Positions 9,412-17,813 of a stretch of DNA of 64,000 nucleotides are shown here, in pieces. A program made the translations under genes and the position numbers. The notes below the pieces were generated by a model. That model saw nothing but the letters and a program-made list of their open reading frames with translations, ran no database searches and was not told where the DNA came from. The stretch covers positions 30,880 to 94,879 of the forward strand of contig CAKTUI010000003.1 of NCBI GenBank assembly GCA_934621385.1, written 5' to 3'. Each line of letters opens with the position of its first letter. The stretch's first letter is position 1. This DNA is from an uncultured Kiritimatiellota bacterium (GTDB lineage: Bacteria > Verrucomicrobiota > Kiritimatiellia > RFP12 > UBA1067).

Positions 9412-10373
9412 TCCTTCTCCTCAATGAACTTCGGCTGTCCGTACTTCCCAACCGCAGCAGATACGAGTTCGCCGATTTCCGCATCGGAGATGTATGCACC
9501 CTGCCCGCGCACGATTTCTTCGGAACCCGAACGGAACAAGAAGCCCCCGCGTCCGTGAAGCTTCTCCGCTCCCACATCATCGATGATCGTCCGAGAATCG
9601 ATGCCGCTCACCGTTTTGAACGCCAGCCGCCCCGGCATGTTCGACTTCAACAGACCCGTAACAACCTTGCAGTCAGGACGGGACGTGGCGATCACAATGT
9701 GGATACCAGCCGCCCTGGCCTTGGCCGTGATCCGCGAAACCAACGCCTCGACCTCCTTGCCTTGCGTCATCATCAGATCCGCGAACTCGTCAAATACGGT
9801 AACGATATAGAGGACTGTCCTGGGCGTTTCACCACCAACGTCACTCACAACCTTTCGGGCGTTGAAATCCGTGATGTTGCGACAGTACGCCCTTGCGAAC
9901 ATCTTAAGCCGCTTCTCCATCTCGCAGCAGTCCAGCCAACGCAATGCAAAGAGCGTCCGCGAATCGGAGGTGATGACTGGCAGGATAAGATGCGGCAGTT
10001 TGCATGCCCATGTGAACTCGACACATTTGGGATCGTAGATCATGAGCCGCACTTCATCCGGCGACTTGGTAGAAATCAGTCCCGCGATAAACGAATTAAG
10101 GCATACTGTCTTTCCCTGTCCCGCGCCACCGCCCACCAGAAGATGCGGCAACCGCGCAAGGTCGATGATTTGACTTGTCCCGAACTCATCCCGCCCGAGG
10201 ACGAACGGGAGTGCGTAGTTATGCGCCCTTCCATCTACTGGCGCGATTTCTCTGGCAATCAAACCTGCTGTCTGCGGCGATTCCATGCGGTCGGCCGCCT
10301 GCATTTCACGGGCAACCTCCAAGAGGTTCTTCGCGCATTCACGCAGTTTCGCAATGACATCTCTGTTATCCAT
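9408..10373 (-). CDS. Stand-alone FtsK/SpoIIIE-type DNA translocase motor
   Basis: A 321-residue protein consisting almost only of an FtsK motor domain. Walker A is GGGAGQGKT (residues 81-89) and Walker B is YIVTVFDEFADLM (about 189-201), followed by the family-typical ARAAGIHIVIATSRPD, the INIPGR-like NMPGRLAFK and the GAEKLHGRGGFLF blocks. There is no N-terminal membrane domain and no C-terminal gamma winged-helix domain. The ATG at 10373 has GGAGG 8 nt upstream; a TTG at 10394 would add seven residues. Such single-domain FtsK proteins are known as DNA-transfer motors of actinomycete-type integrative elements and as partners of type VII secretion. Either role (moving the island DNA, or driving export of the nearby RHS protein) is inference. 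Confidence 0.88.
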   Translation of the reverse strand: MDNRDVIAKLRECAKNLLEVAREMQAADRMESPQTAGLIAREIAPVDGRAHNYALPFVLGRDEFGTSQIIDLARLPHLLVGGGAGQGKTVCLNSFIAGLISTKSPDEVRLMIYDPKCVEFTWACKLPHLILPVITSDSRTLFALRWLDCCEMEKRLKMFARAYCRNITDFNARKVVSDVGGETPRTVLYIVTVFDEFADLMMTQGKEVEALVSRITAKARAAGIHIVIATSRPDCKVVTGLLKSNMPGRLAFKTVSGIDSRTIIDDVGAEKLHGRGGFLFRSGSEEIVRGQGAYISDAEIGELVSAAVGKYGQPKFIEEKE

Positions 10374-10387
10374 ATTCCTCTCCTCCG

Positions 10388-11617
10388 TCAGCAATACGCA
10401 TATCTGCCGTCAAGTTTTGTGAAGGCCTCTGCTATCTTCGCCGCACTCTTTTCATCCTTCAACGAGTTGGTATAATACCGCCACGCGCCCGCAGCAGCCC
10501 TGCACGGCCCTCGTCTTTCGGTCGAATAGAGCCAGTTGTCCCTGCGGAACTTCTCAACGGTATTCAGCAACTCCGCCATCAGCACCGCAGTCATCGTCGA
10601 ATTCTTCACGCAGAGATGGTCTGCCAGCGCAAGCATCAGCTGATATGACATTTCCCGATTGTCCGCACTGCATCCTCCGGCGAGCAACCGGCTTGCCTCG
10701 TCATTCAGGAGTTTTGAAAACGCCTTGAAGGATGCATCCCTCGAATCGTCGTAGAACTTCTCCTTCGCCGGAGGTGCGAACATCCGATGGCGAATGAGGA
10801 CGTCAGCTATCGCTCTTCCAAATGCCTCAACTTCGATGTGTTTCCTGCCAGTAACCCACGACGGATGTTGCGTCTGGACGATCAGCGTCCGCCCGTATCT
10901 GTAGACCTTGATCAGCCACGGGCTTCCGTCCTTCGGATGGATCACCGGCTCAATCATCTCGATGCCCTTCGGGAAAACACGATCCGCCCCAGAGTTGTTA
11001 TGCAACGTGTAGATGATCACATTTGGACAAAACACCTTGATGAACCTGTCAAATGATGACAGCCCGCATTCGTCAGCGATCCGTTGGATAAGCGAGAGCC
11101 GAGACGGGGTGATCGAATCCCTTGCAACGCCGCCACCAACCCCATCTGGCTTGTACTTTTCTATCGGATAAGAGTTGCTCCACGCAATTCCCCTGAAAAT
11201 CGGACTTGCCGCATCAAGGGCGTCATGCGTCGAATAGACGGTGTTCAACACCCCCGCAACGGCCTTCCAAAACGGGTTCTTCCATTTCGTCGGGCCATCG
11301 GCAAGATGTCCTTTTCTTGCGCATGATTCGCGCTGAAGAACCTCGAACGAAAACTCGAGTTCGTATTTACCATTTTTGCGGTCTTCCAAATCCGTCAGAA
11401 GGGAGTCCTTCCAATAATTCGTGCCCTCGCCCACGATGGCCACCTTCACAAGCGACTGTGCGTAGAGGTTACCACACCCAGGAAGGAAAAGCGCAGGAAC
11501 TGCCCAAAGCTCCTTGTCCGTAAATCCAACATCCGCTATCCTCTGAAAGAACAGATCCGATGCTGGGCCGTACTCATCCCGAAACCTTTTCCGAAGTTCC
11601 AATTCCCGTGGTGACAT
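10388..11617 (-). CDS. Uracil-DNA-glycosylase-superfamily-like protein
   Basis: 409 residues from the ATG at 11617, which has AAAGGAG about 8 nt upstream (an in-frame start at 11644 is less likely). The central region has the layout of UDG-like folds: a GE-containing motif after a beta strand (VKVAIVGEGTNYW), a mid-protein strand GIAWSNSYP, a strand FCPNVIIYTLHN, and near the end TLIVQTQHPSWVTGR, which resembles the HPS motif of uracil-DNA glycosylases. The last ~120 residues are helical and not part of that fold. It sits between a membrane-protein gene and the FtsK-like gene in the island string. The assignment comes from reading motifs; it could be a distant, non-enzymatic relative. Confidence 0.5.
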   Translation of the reverse strand: MSPRELELRKRFRDEYGPASDLFFQRIADVGFTDKELWAVPALFLPGCGNLYAQSLVKVAIVGEGTNYWKDSLLTDLEDRKNGKYELEFSFEVLQRESCARKGHLADGPTKWKNPFWKAVAGVLNTVYSTHDALDAASPIFRGIAWSNSYPIEKYKPDGVGGGVARDSITPSRLSLIQRIADECGLSSFDRFIKVFCPNVIIYTLHNNSGADRVFPKGIEMIEPVIHPKDGSPWLIKVYRYGRTLIVQTQHPSWVTGRKHIEVEAFGRAIADVLIRHRMFAPPAKEKFYDDSRDASFKAFSKLLNDEASRLLAGGCSADNREMSYQLMLALADHLCVKNSTMTAVLMAELLNTVEKFRRDNWLYSTERRGPCRAAAGAWRYYTNSLKDEKSAAKIAEAFTKLDGRYAYC

Positions 11618-11631
11618 ATTTCCCGCTCCTT

Positions 11632-11883
11632 TCATCCAGCGCACCGAGTCCCATTAGGCAAAATGGCCGAACACGTCCCTCTGACAACGGCCCCGACAAG
11701 CCAGAGTACGCCACCGATGACAAACAACAAAGCAAGGACTCGAAGCACAAACACCCCGACCGCCGCCAGCACGGCGCAGACCATACACACGCACATGATA
11801 AGCAATGCTGCGGCAAGTAACAAAACGACAACGGCGAGTGCCGCCAGCGGAAGGCACAGAATTCCAACGGCTATGTTCTTCAT
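11632..11883 (-). CDS. Small very hydrophobic membrane protein
   Basis: 83 residues with two to three long hydrophobic segments (about residues 4-36 and 38-66), rich in Val, Leu, Ala and Cys, and ending CSAILPNGTRCAG. The ATG at 11883 overlaps the stop of the YkgJ-type gene as ATGA, so it is translationally coupled to it. No family is recognised. It ends 14 nt before the start of the UDG-like gene, consistent with one transcript. Confidence 0.65.
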   Translation of the reverse strand: MKNIAVGILCLPLAALAVVVLLLAAALLIMCVCMVCAVLAAVGVFVLRVLALLFVIGGVLWLVGAVVRGTCSAILPNGTRCAG

Positions 11884-12302
11884 CCCTCGCCCCCTGTCTC
11901 GCCGCTCGTTCCAAGCACTTCTTCCGACAAACTGTCAAGCGAGCCTTCTGGGAGGGAAGACATAAGCCGCTCAAAATCGGTTTCGAGTCCGGCCTTCTCA
12001 CCCTCGCCAACTTCCACCCCCGACATTGCAGAGCGCAGTTCATCAAAATGAGACTTGAGCATCGTGCAAGACGTCGACATGGCATCGAGATATTCGTCCT
12101 TCGTCAACTTCGCGGCGAAGCGCGAATACATCCTGTCAACGCTGCAAACCTCGGGGCGATGATCGTATATGTCGCAGAGGTTGTCGCACGTAAGATGGAC
12201 GCACACGCCATCGCCACGGTCGAAATGCTTGAGCTGCGGCACATTGCCTATGAGGCGGCAACACAATCCACAACGATCACATTCAAATCGCGGCGATGGC
12301 AT
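11880..12302 (-). CDS. YkgJ-type cysteine-cluster protein
   Basis: 140 residues. The N-terminal ~60 residues carry the metal-binding Cys pattern of the YkgJ (CxxCxxCC) family: FECDRCGLCCRLIG, then CVHLTCDNLCDIYDHRPEVC. These proteins are thought to bind zinc or an iron-sulfur cluster; the exact role is not established. The C-terminal half is acidic and helical. GGGAGG lies about 6 nt before the ATG at 12302. It is 15 nt downstream of the HsdM-N-like gene and coupled by ATGA to the next membrane gene. Confidence 0.8.
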   Translation of the reverse strand: MPSPRFECDRCGLCCRLIGNVPQLKHFDRGDGVCVHLTCDNLCDIYDHRPEVCSVDRMYSRFAAKLTKDEYLDAMSTSCTMLKSHFDELRSAMSGVEVGEGEKAGLETDFERLMSSLPEGSLDSLSEEVLGTSGETGGEG

Positions 12303-12317
12303 GGTATCCTCCCCTGC

Positions 12318-12869
12318 TTATGCAGCAGCCCTCTTGAGATACTTGTTCGTCTCGAGGAGAACGTCCTCAGACTTGCTTGTGAGCGCACCCTTGTCGTCGA
12401 GCAACGCAGTGTCAAGGATCGCTTTGACAGCCTGCGCCGTCGAAAGAAGAGCGGCCACACGCTTCTTCGATTCGGGCCTGTACTTGGCGAAGTCACAGCC
12501 CTCCATGTCGATGATGCTCTCGAAACTGTAGAGCTGCGGGAACATCAGCGCCTCAAGCTTGATCAGAACCTGCGTGAACAGGTCGGCGCGGCGCGTGATC
12601 GCATTGCAGGCCGTCACCATGACATTGACCTCCGCCTCCGCCTCCTTGACCTTCGCGATCTCGCCGCCCAGGGCCTTCAGATCGTCGAAGCTGCCGCCCT
12701 CGGGGACCGTGACCTGCGGATAGGGCTTGCCCTTGAACTTCATCGTCACGTACTTCATGAACAGCAGCGAGAGGATGTAGTTCTTGTACTGCGACGGGTC
12801 CATGCCGCCGCGCAGCTTGTCGCAGCTCGCGTCCAGGGATGAATAGATTTCGTTCTTCTTGATAGCCAT
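12318..12869 (-). CDS. HsdM N-terminal-domain-only protein
   Basis: 183 residues. The first ~90 match the helical N-terminal domain of type I restriction HsdM subunits (MAIKKNEIYSSLDASCDKLR, then QYKNYILSLLFMKYV and VTVPEGGSFDDL), which contacts DNA and HsdS. The methyltransferase catalytic domain that should follow is absent; instead there is a helical tail (DLFTQVLIKLEALMFPQLY...). GAGG precedes the ATG at 12869. It lies 20 nt behind the methylase/specificity gene, so the two may form a split, rearranged modification complex. No HsdR is present in the window. The start was chosen at the MAIKKNEIY motif rather than at longer upstream frames. Confidence 0.78.
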   Translation of the reverse strand: MAIKKNEIYSSLDASCDKLRGGMDPSQYKNYILSLLFMKYVTMKFKGKPYPQVTVPEGGSFDDLKALGGEIAKVKEAEAEVNVMVTACNAITRRADLFTQVLIKLEALMFPQLYSFESIIDMEGCDFAKYRPESKKRVAALLSTAQAVKAILDTALLDDKGALTSKSEDVLLETNKYLKRAAA

Positions 12870-12889
12870 GTTCGTGTTCCTCTCGTAAA

Positions 12890-14668
12890 TCAGTTTTTGG
12901 ACCCCGCAGTTTCGGCGAAGCAGTCGGCCGCGTTCGTCGCCAAGATCGCCCCCAGCTCTTCCTTTGCCTGCCCGAGCCGCGTCCGAAGCTCGACCACGCG
13001 GCGAACCGCCTCGCGGCACTTGTCTCCAATTTCCTTCTGCCGATCAAGCGGGAGAACAGGAATCGGCAGCATTTCCAAGCTCTTGTATTGCAGCGTCTTC
13101 ACCATGTTCCCGACAGCCGAGTTCCGAAGATACCGCTGGGCGTACTCGTTCTCAAGGCAGGACTTGATGAAGTAGGGATCAGCCCGCGTCGGATCGACCG
13201 TCAAGACCAGAACGTTCCCGCCGGGCAGAAGCGTCTGCCCAGACGCCAATTCAGCAACGGCCACCTTGAAGACCGAGTTGTTCGCCATGACCCGCGTAAT
13301 CAGCACATCACCATCATGAACACAATAGGACGCGTACTTTTCCGGCACTTCGGAAAGATTCATCAGCACGGCGTCTACCACGCCGTCATTGATGTTTCCC
13401 GACGAGACATACCGAATGCCCGTATCAGCATTCGACACCAAGTCATCAAGTTCCTTTGACGGGATCGCCGCACCGCGCTTCCCGACGCTGATCAACGCGG
13501 ACAATTGAACACCCTCGCGGAGTGCCATCGGATCGGCAAAATGCCGCAAGACCGTCAGATTACACGTCTCGTCCAAGAGCGACTTCTTTTCGACCACCGC
13601 GCAGATCTCGTCATCGAGCGTCGTCCCCGTTCCGCTCTCCATGCTCCGCATGATTCTTGCAACGCCGCCGGTCGTGAGGGCATTGTTGCTGCGCCCCTTC
13701 TCGCAAAGGTTCCCCGCACGGATCATCTTCACGGACTCATTGCCCTCGCTAAACACAACCATGTAGGTCGAAATGGAAGTGTTCGTGAAGAGCTTCGCCG
13801 GAAGCTCAATGATCGCCTCGACAAGATTGCGCTGGACGAAGTACCGGCGGAACGGTTCGGCCTGCTGCGTGTGCATGGCCGACGGCGGCAGAATCACCAC
13901 GGCCCGTCCACCCGGCTTCATCGCGGCGACTGCGCGAGCGGCAAACAGCCAATCGCTGGCGGCCGACGGCGGGATTTCCGGGAAGTCAGGGAATGCCCTG
14001 CGGATGAACTCGCGGACGTTGTCCTGTTCCGGGAGACCGCGCACCGCAAACGGTGGCTGCGAAAAGACCTTGTCAAACTTGTCCTTCTCGTATGACTGCC
14101 CGAAGAAGTCATCCCAGACGATCTGCACATCCGCATTGCAGCCATGCATGCTGATCTCTGCCAACGCCGCCAATTCGAGTTTCTTCTCATACCCGACGAC
14201 GTTGCTCTTCTCACTCCCGGCTTTTACCTTGGACGCCGCCAGACGAATGAAGTCCCCCGTTCCACATCCGAGGTCCGCCACCGAATCGCCCTCGCCGATC
14301 CTCAAGACATCAGAGACCAGCTCCACGACGGGCAGAGACGAGCCCGATGTCTTGGCAAGTTCAAAACGCTCCCCGTTGACCGCCCTTGCGAAATAACCGC
14401 CGAACGAATCAACCGGGAATGCTGTCAGGAGAGGAAGGTACTCGCCCCAGTGGTCGCCCAGTCGATTGCATATAAAGTCCGACAACTTCTCCGAAACGTG
14501 GCCAGCTGCGAGAAGCGCTTTCAGATCCGTCACCCCGCTGTAACGGGCAGCCAAGCAAAGAACATACGCTCCGCACACAACGGATGTATACGGTACTGCG
14601 GTATGCGCCCTCTCGACCACCATCAGCGTGGTCTCGATCTTGTTCTGTATCTCACTCAGTTCTATCAC
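12890..14668 (-). CDS. Type I-like N6-adenine methylase fused to HsdS-like specificity domain
   Basis: 592 residues from a GTG at 14668 that has AGAGG 8 nt upstream; a GTG at 14677 would add three residues. Residues ~1-110 are helical and unassigned. An adenine-methylase fold follows, with SAM motif I VADLGCGTGDF (DLGCGTG at 132-138). Motif IV, where the family has NPPF/DPPY, reads SQPPF (203-207; codon CAG at the Q), so the catalytic Asn/Asp is Gln. From ~380 a target-recognition-like domain ends in a coiled-coil helix (DRQKEIGDKCREAVRRVVEL), as in HsdS. A clear promoter sits upstream. I infer a DNA-binding protein with lost or altered methylation; no restriction subunit is nearby. Confidence 0.85.
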   Translation of the reverse strand: MIELSEIQNKIETTLMVVERAHTAVPYTSVVCGAYVLCLAARYSGVTDLKALLAAGHVSEKLSDFICNRLGDHWGEYLPLLTAFPVDSFGGYFARAVNGERFELAKTSGSSLPVVELVSDVLRIGEGDSVADLGCGTGDFIRLAASKVKAGSEKSNVVGYEKKLELAALAEISMHGCNADVQIVWDDFFGQSYEKDKFDKVFSQPPFAVRGLPEQDNVREFIRRAFPDFPEIPPSAASDWLFAARAVAAMKPGGRAVVILPPSAMHTQQAEPFRRYFVQRNLVEAIIELPAKLFTNTSISTYMVVFSEGNESVKMIRAGNLCEKGRSNNALTTGGVARIMRSMESGTGTTLDDEICAVVEKKSLLDETCNLTVLRHFADPMALREGVQLSALISVGKRGAAIPSKELDDLVSNADTGIRYVSSGNINDGVVDAVLMNLSEVPEKYASYCVHDGDVLITRVMANNSVFKVAVAELASGQTLLPGGNVLVLTVDPTRADPYFIKSCLENEYAQRYLRNSAVGNMVKTLQYKSLEMLPIPVLPLDRQKEIGDKCREAVRRVVELRTRLGQAKEELGAILATNAADCFAETAGSKN

Positions 14669-14696
14669 AAAAATCACCTCTGTCGTTGTGGCGCAT

Positions 14697-14726
14697 AGTA
14701 TATCACATTTTGCATTGCCGTGTCAA
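14697..14726 (-). promoter_or_regulatory. Sigma-70 promoter of the leftward island operon
   Basis: On the minus strand a perfect -35 TTGACA (14721-14726) is separated by 18 bp from a -10 TATACT (14697-14702). The expected start point is near 14690, giving a ~20 nt leader before the GTG at 14668. It probably drives the methylase gene and the tightly packed genes behind it. Confidence 0.8.
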
Positions 14727-14907
14727 TGGCTATGACTTGCAGATTGTAAAGCAATATAAATCATACATTTCAGTTCGTCGCATCTCAAAGGACAAACTTT
14801 TTCGGGACTGAACGCTTTTGGGCCTCGAAAAACGTGAGCGGAGGCCGGGGCTGCGACTTCAAATCGCTCCTTCGCCGTCACTTGAAAAGGCAAAGAAAGA
14901 GCGTTTT

Positions 14908-15441
14908 ATGATAAAGAATTGTGAAATAGACGGTTGCTATTCGCCCGACATTACGGCATCATGTCAACCGTTGAATCAAACTGGCGAAAAGGACATGAAA
15001 GTAGGCGAACAGCTCAAGCAGGAACTGGCCGAGTTGCAGGAACTTGACCCTGAAACGCTGCGTCGGAAATACTGTGAGCTAACGGGAGTGAATGCCGCCG
15101 TCTTTGGGGCGCGGTTCATGCAAAGCCGTTGCGCTTACAGCATTCAGCAACGCACCTTGGGCGGATTAACCCCCGCTGAACTTGAAACCCTCGCCTACAT
15201 TGCCAATCACGATCCGAAGACGAACAAGGAACTTCGAGACGCACCGCGCTCGGCAAAGGACAAACGCGGTGTCACGTACAGGCGCGAATATCACGGCAAG
15301 CTTTATGAAATGAAGTCGCTCGGAAACGGACGATACGAATACGAGTCGAAGATCTACACATCTCCGACAGCCGTCGTCCGCGCCATCACGGGCAAGAGCC
15401 ACTACAACGGCGTCGTATGGTGGGGCCTCAACCGGGGGTAA
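14908..15441 (+). CDS. DUF2924 protein next to serine recombinase
   Basis: 177 residues from the ATG at 14908 (weak AAAGAG before it); an in-frame ATG at 14995 gives 148 residues and fits the usual family length, though its ribosome site is poor. The part from residue ~30 matches DUF2924: LKQELAELQELDPETLRRKY, then FGARFMQSRCAYSIQ, and near the end the block RGVTYRREYHGKLYEMKSL and GKSHYNGVVWWGL. DUF2924 genes are commonly found directly upstream of large serine recombinases in mobile elements, as here (19 nt gap). The role is unknown; a DNA-binding or directionality partner of the recombinase is a reasonable guess. Confidence 0.82.
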   Translation: MIKNCEIDGCYSPDITASCQPLNQTGEKDMKVGEQLKQELAELQELDPETLRRKYCELTGVNAAVFGARFMQSRCAYSIQQRTLGGLTPAELETLAYIANHDPKTNKELRDAPRSAKDKRGVTYRREYHGKLYEMKSLGNGRYEYESKIYTSPTAVVRAITGKSHYNGVVWWGLNRG

Positions 15442-15460
15442 AACGAGAAAGGAGTTCAAA

Positions 15461-17197
15461 ATGAACCACGGGAAAACGATCCGAGTGGCGATTTACACGC
15501 GTAAGTCCGTCGAGGATTCAGAGGAAAAGCAGTTCAACTCCATCGATGCCCAGCGCCAGATGTGCGAGAGTTTCATCGCCGCCAAGGCGGCAGAGGGATG
15601 GATTGCCCTTCCCGAACGATTCGATGACTACGGCTACAGCGGCGGCAATCTCGAACGCCCCGCCTACCAGCGGCTCATGGCGCAATGCGAACAGGGACTC
15701 GTCGACAAGATCATCGTCTTCCGAATCGACCGCATGACGCGCAGCACCAAGGACTTCTGCGAGTTCGACGAGAAGATGAAGAAGCTCGGAGTAGGATTCA
15801 CCTCCGTCTCCGAGCCATTTGTCGACACCTCCTCGCCGATGGGCGAGCTGGTCGTGAACCTTCTCGTCTCGTTCGGGCAATGGGAACGCAAGACGATTCA
15901 AGAGCGCATTCAAAAGCACTTCAAGACCGCTCTCGACCAAGGCTTCTTTGTAGGCGGCATACCGCCCTACGGCTACAAGGTCGAGAACCAGACACTCATC
16001 CCTGACCCGAAGACGGCGCAGAACGTCCCACACATTTTCGAGTTGTTTGTCCAGCTCCATTCAGCGAAGAAGGTGGCGGCCAAACTCGCCGAGGAAGGCA
16101 TCGAACGCTTCCCCGGACGCGCCTGGACGACGCAGTCGGTCTACAATTGCCTTGGCAACGTCCGCTATGTCGGCGATGCCAACAGCCACGGCAAGATCGT
16201 CAAAGGCAAGCAACAGGCGCTCATCACACGCGAACTTTGGGAGCGTGTCCGCAACCTCGTCAACGCCGCCAAGGGCAGCCGCGAGAAGAAAGAGATGACC
16301 CCGGAGGCGGCCGTTTATCAAGGTCTCATCTTCTGCGGCCATTGCCAGCATCCGATGTCCTACCGCTGGTCGAAGAAAGATACGCTCGGCGTTCGGAAAT
16401 ATCCCTACTTCATCTGCCAGCAAGATGCCCGCAAGGGTGTTTCAGAATGTCCGATCCGCCATGTCAGCGCAACAACCGTGCAGGAAGCAATCGAACAGGA
16501 ACTCGAATCAATCATGATGGCTTCTACAACGATGCTCGTCGCGGCGGCAAACGTCACCCCCTTCACGCCCGAGCAGATCGTCACGGGCTTTCGTCGCCAC
16601 GGCTTCTGGCAACAGCTGTCGACGAACGACAGGAAGGCAATCTACCGTCTCTTCATCCGTTCCGTCACGGTGTTTGAATCGACACTCGACATCCGCGTCA
16701 AAATGCCGTGTGACGATGCGCGAAACGAACTTGTGAAGACTCTCTGCATCCCTGCGACGCCAACCAGCGAATTCGACACGCGCATCGATGCCGACGGATG
16801 CCTCTTCATGCGCATCCCGGTCGCCTTCCGAACGGTGTCCGGGCGCAAGAAGATCGTCCGCACGGACGGCGGCTCGGTCTCGCAGAGACCAACCCAGCAC
16901 GAGATCAACAACACCCTTCTGCAGGGAGCGGTTCTCAAGGCAATTGCACGGGCATTCGCATGGTTGCGGCTTATCGACGAAGGCAAGGCGTCCTCCGTCC
17001 ACGAACTGGCGGATCTCGTCGAGGAAGACCGCCACTACGTGCGCTATACGCTGCGCCTCGCGTTTCTTTCGCCCCGGATTATTCGCGCTGCGATGACCGG
17101 CGACCTGCCAAACGGTTTTTCGCTGGAGAAAGTCCGCAAGGTCGAAACCGACGATTGGGCAGAGCAGGAGCGGATTCTTGGATTTCCATCAACCTGA
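15461..17197 (+). CDS. Large serine recombinase (integrase)
   Basis: 578 residues. The resolvase domain spans ~7-155, with catalytic Ser16 in YTRKSVEDS and the typical FRIDRMTRS and ERKTIQERI segments. A recombinase domain follows (GIPPYGYKVE at ~167), then a zinc ribbon with Cys292, Cys295, Cys319 and Cys330, and a coiled-coil and C-terminal DNA-binding region. All catalytic features look intact. AAAGGAG lies 6 nt before the ATG. Enzymes of this class integrate and excise phages and islands by recombining attP with attB. With the adjacent DUF2924 gene and the tRNA-Val just to the right, it is the likely mover of the island to its left. Confidence 0.95.
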   Translation: MNHGKTIRVAIYTRKSVEDSEEKQFNSIDAQRQMCESFIAAKAAEGWIALPERFDDYGYSGGNLERPAYQRLMAQCEQGLVDKIIVFRIDRMTRSTKDFCEFDEKMKKLGVGFTSVSEPFVDTSSPMGELVVNLLVSFGQWERKTIQERIQKHFKTALDQGFFVGGIPPYGYKVENQTLIPDPKTAQNVPHIFELFVQLHSAKKVAAKLAEEGIERFPGRAWTTQSVYNCLGNVRYVGDANSHGKIVKGKQQALITRELWERVRNLVNAAKGSREKKEMTPEAAVYQGLIFCGHCQHPMSYRWSKKDTLGVRKYPYFICQQDARKGVSECPIRHVSATTVQEAIEQELESIMMASTTMLVAAANVTPFTPEQIVTGFRRHGFWQQLSTNDRKAIYRLFIRSVTVFESTLDIRVKMPCDDARNELVKTLCIPATPTSEFDTRIDADGCLFMRIPVAFRTVSGRKKIVRTDGGSVSQRPTQHEINNTLLQGAVLKAIARAFAWLRLIDEGKASSVHELADLVEEDRHYVRYTLRLAFLSPRIIRAAMTGDLPNGFSLEKVRKVETDDWAEQERILGFPST

Positions 17198-17212
17198 CAA
17201 AGGAGAACTACG

Positions 17213-17530
17213 ATGAAGATACAACGGAACCCCGAACGCATGATCGTCAACTGCGCGGCCCCAGTCGAGGTGGTCGCCAAGGTCAAAACAGCCATAGCCA
17301 GACGCATGGTCCCGACGTGGGTCAGACAAGGCCACAGGACGCACAACAAGATGCGCCCAATGGGGATTTCGACATTCTTCGTCGAGGCCGTAGCCAAGGC
17401 CGTTGAAGGCATCGTTCCCTCTCCAGAGAACGTCGAATGGGCAGAACGGATGATTGCCAAGGGTCGGGAAAATCACGCAATCGCGACGCGGGAACGGTGG
17501 GAGAAGCGCAGAGCCAAGCACAAGAAGTGA
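17213..17530 (+). CDS. Small basic protein behind the recombinase
   Basis: 105 residues, highly basic, with a central ARRMVPTWVRQGHRTHNKMR segment and a C-terminal charged helix (ENHAIATRERWEKRRAKHKK). AAAGGAG lies about 8 nt before the ATG, and the gap to the recombinase is 15 nt, so they share a transcript that ends at the strong hairpin just after this gene. No family is recognised. Size, charge and position would fit a recombination directionality factor, but that is only a guess. Confidence 0.65.
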   Translation: MKIQRNPERMIVNCAAPVEVVAKVKTAIARRMVPTWVRQGHRTHNKMRPMGISTFFVEAVAKAVEGIVPSPENVEWAERMIAKGRENHAIATRERWEKRRAKHKK

Positions 17531-17547
17531 CGGGCTTCGCAACGCAA

Positions 17548-17584
17548 AGCGGGACGTGTGCAACGACGCACACGCCCCGCTTTT
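17548..17584 (+). terminator. Rho-independent terminator after recombinase operon
   Basis: A 14-bp stem with one mismatch (AGCGGGACGTGTGC pairing with GCACACGCCCCGCT), a 6-nt loop and a TTTT run. It closes the rightward DUF2924-recombinase-basic protein transcript. Confidence 0.85.
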
Positions 17585-17774
17585 CATTTCTCCATTGCAA
17601 ATTCCGCATCTCCAAAACGCCACTCGGGGGAGAAATTCGGGAGGGGGAAACGGAGAAAACGATCATACCCCCCCTTTCTCCCGTCCCCCTCTGGAGAAAT
17701 CACCCCCTCCCGCTTCCAACTCCAAACACCCCCGTAAATTGGGCATTTTCCGCGCACTCCCCAACCCCAACAGA
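17585..17774. other. Gene-free G/C-run spacer between island genes and tRNA-Val
   Basis: No gene is supported here. The stretch is purine/pyrimidine skewed, and 17635-17695 forms an imperfect ~20-bp inverted repeat (GAGGGGGAAACGGAGAAA against CCTTTCTCCCGTCCCCCTC around a short A/T-rich centre). It lies where an attachment site of the neighbouring island would be expected, but no att repeat could be identified. Confidence 0.4.
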
Positions 17775-17800
17775 AAAGGGAGAAGCGCACTTCTCCCTTT
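17775..17800 (-). terminator. Terminator downstream of tRNA-Val
   Basis: A perfect 11-bp stem (AAAGGGAGAAG with CTTCTCCCTTT) and a 4-nt loop. On the minus strand it is followed by a T-rich CTTTTCTGTT, so it terminates the tRNA-Val transcript 14 nt past the CCA end. Confidence 0.8.
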
Positions 17801-17813
17801 CGCTGTCTGTTAG

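Noticed and set aside
12318..14668. Complete type I restriction-modification system
   Set aside because: No HsdR translocase/nuclease in the window, HsdM N-terminal domain separate, and catalytic motif IV altered.
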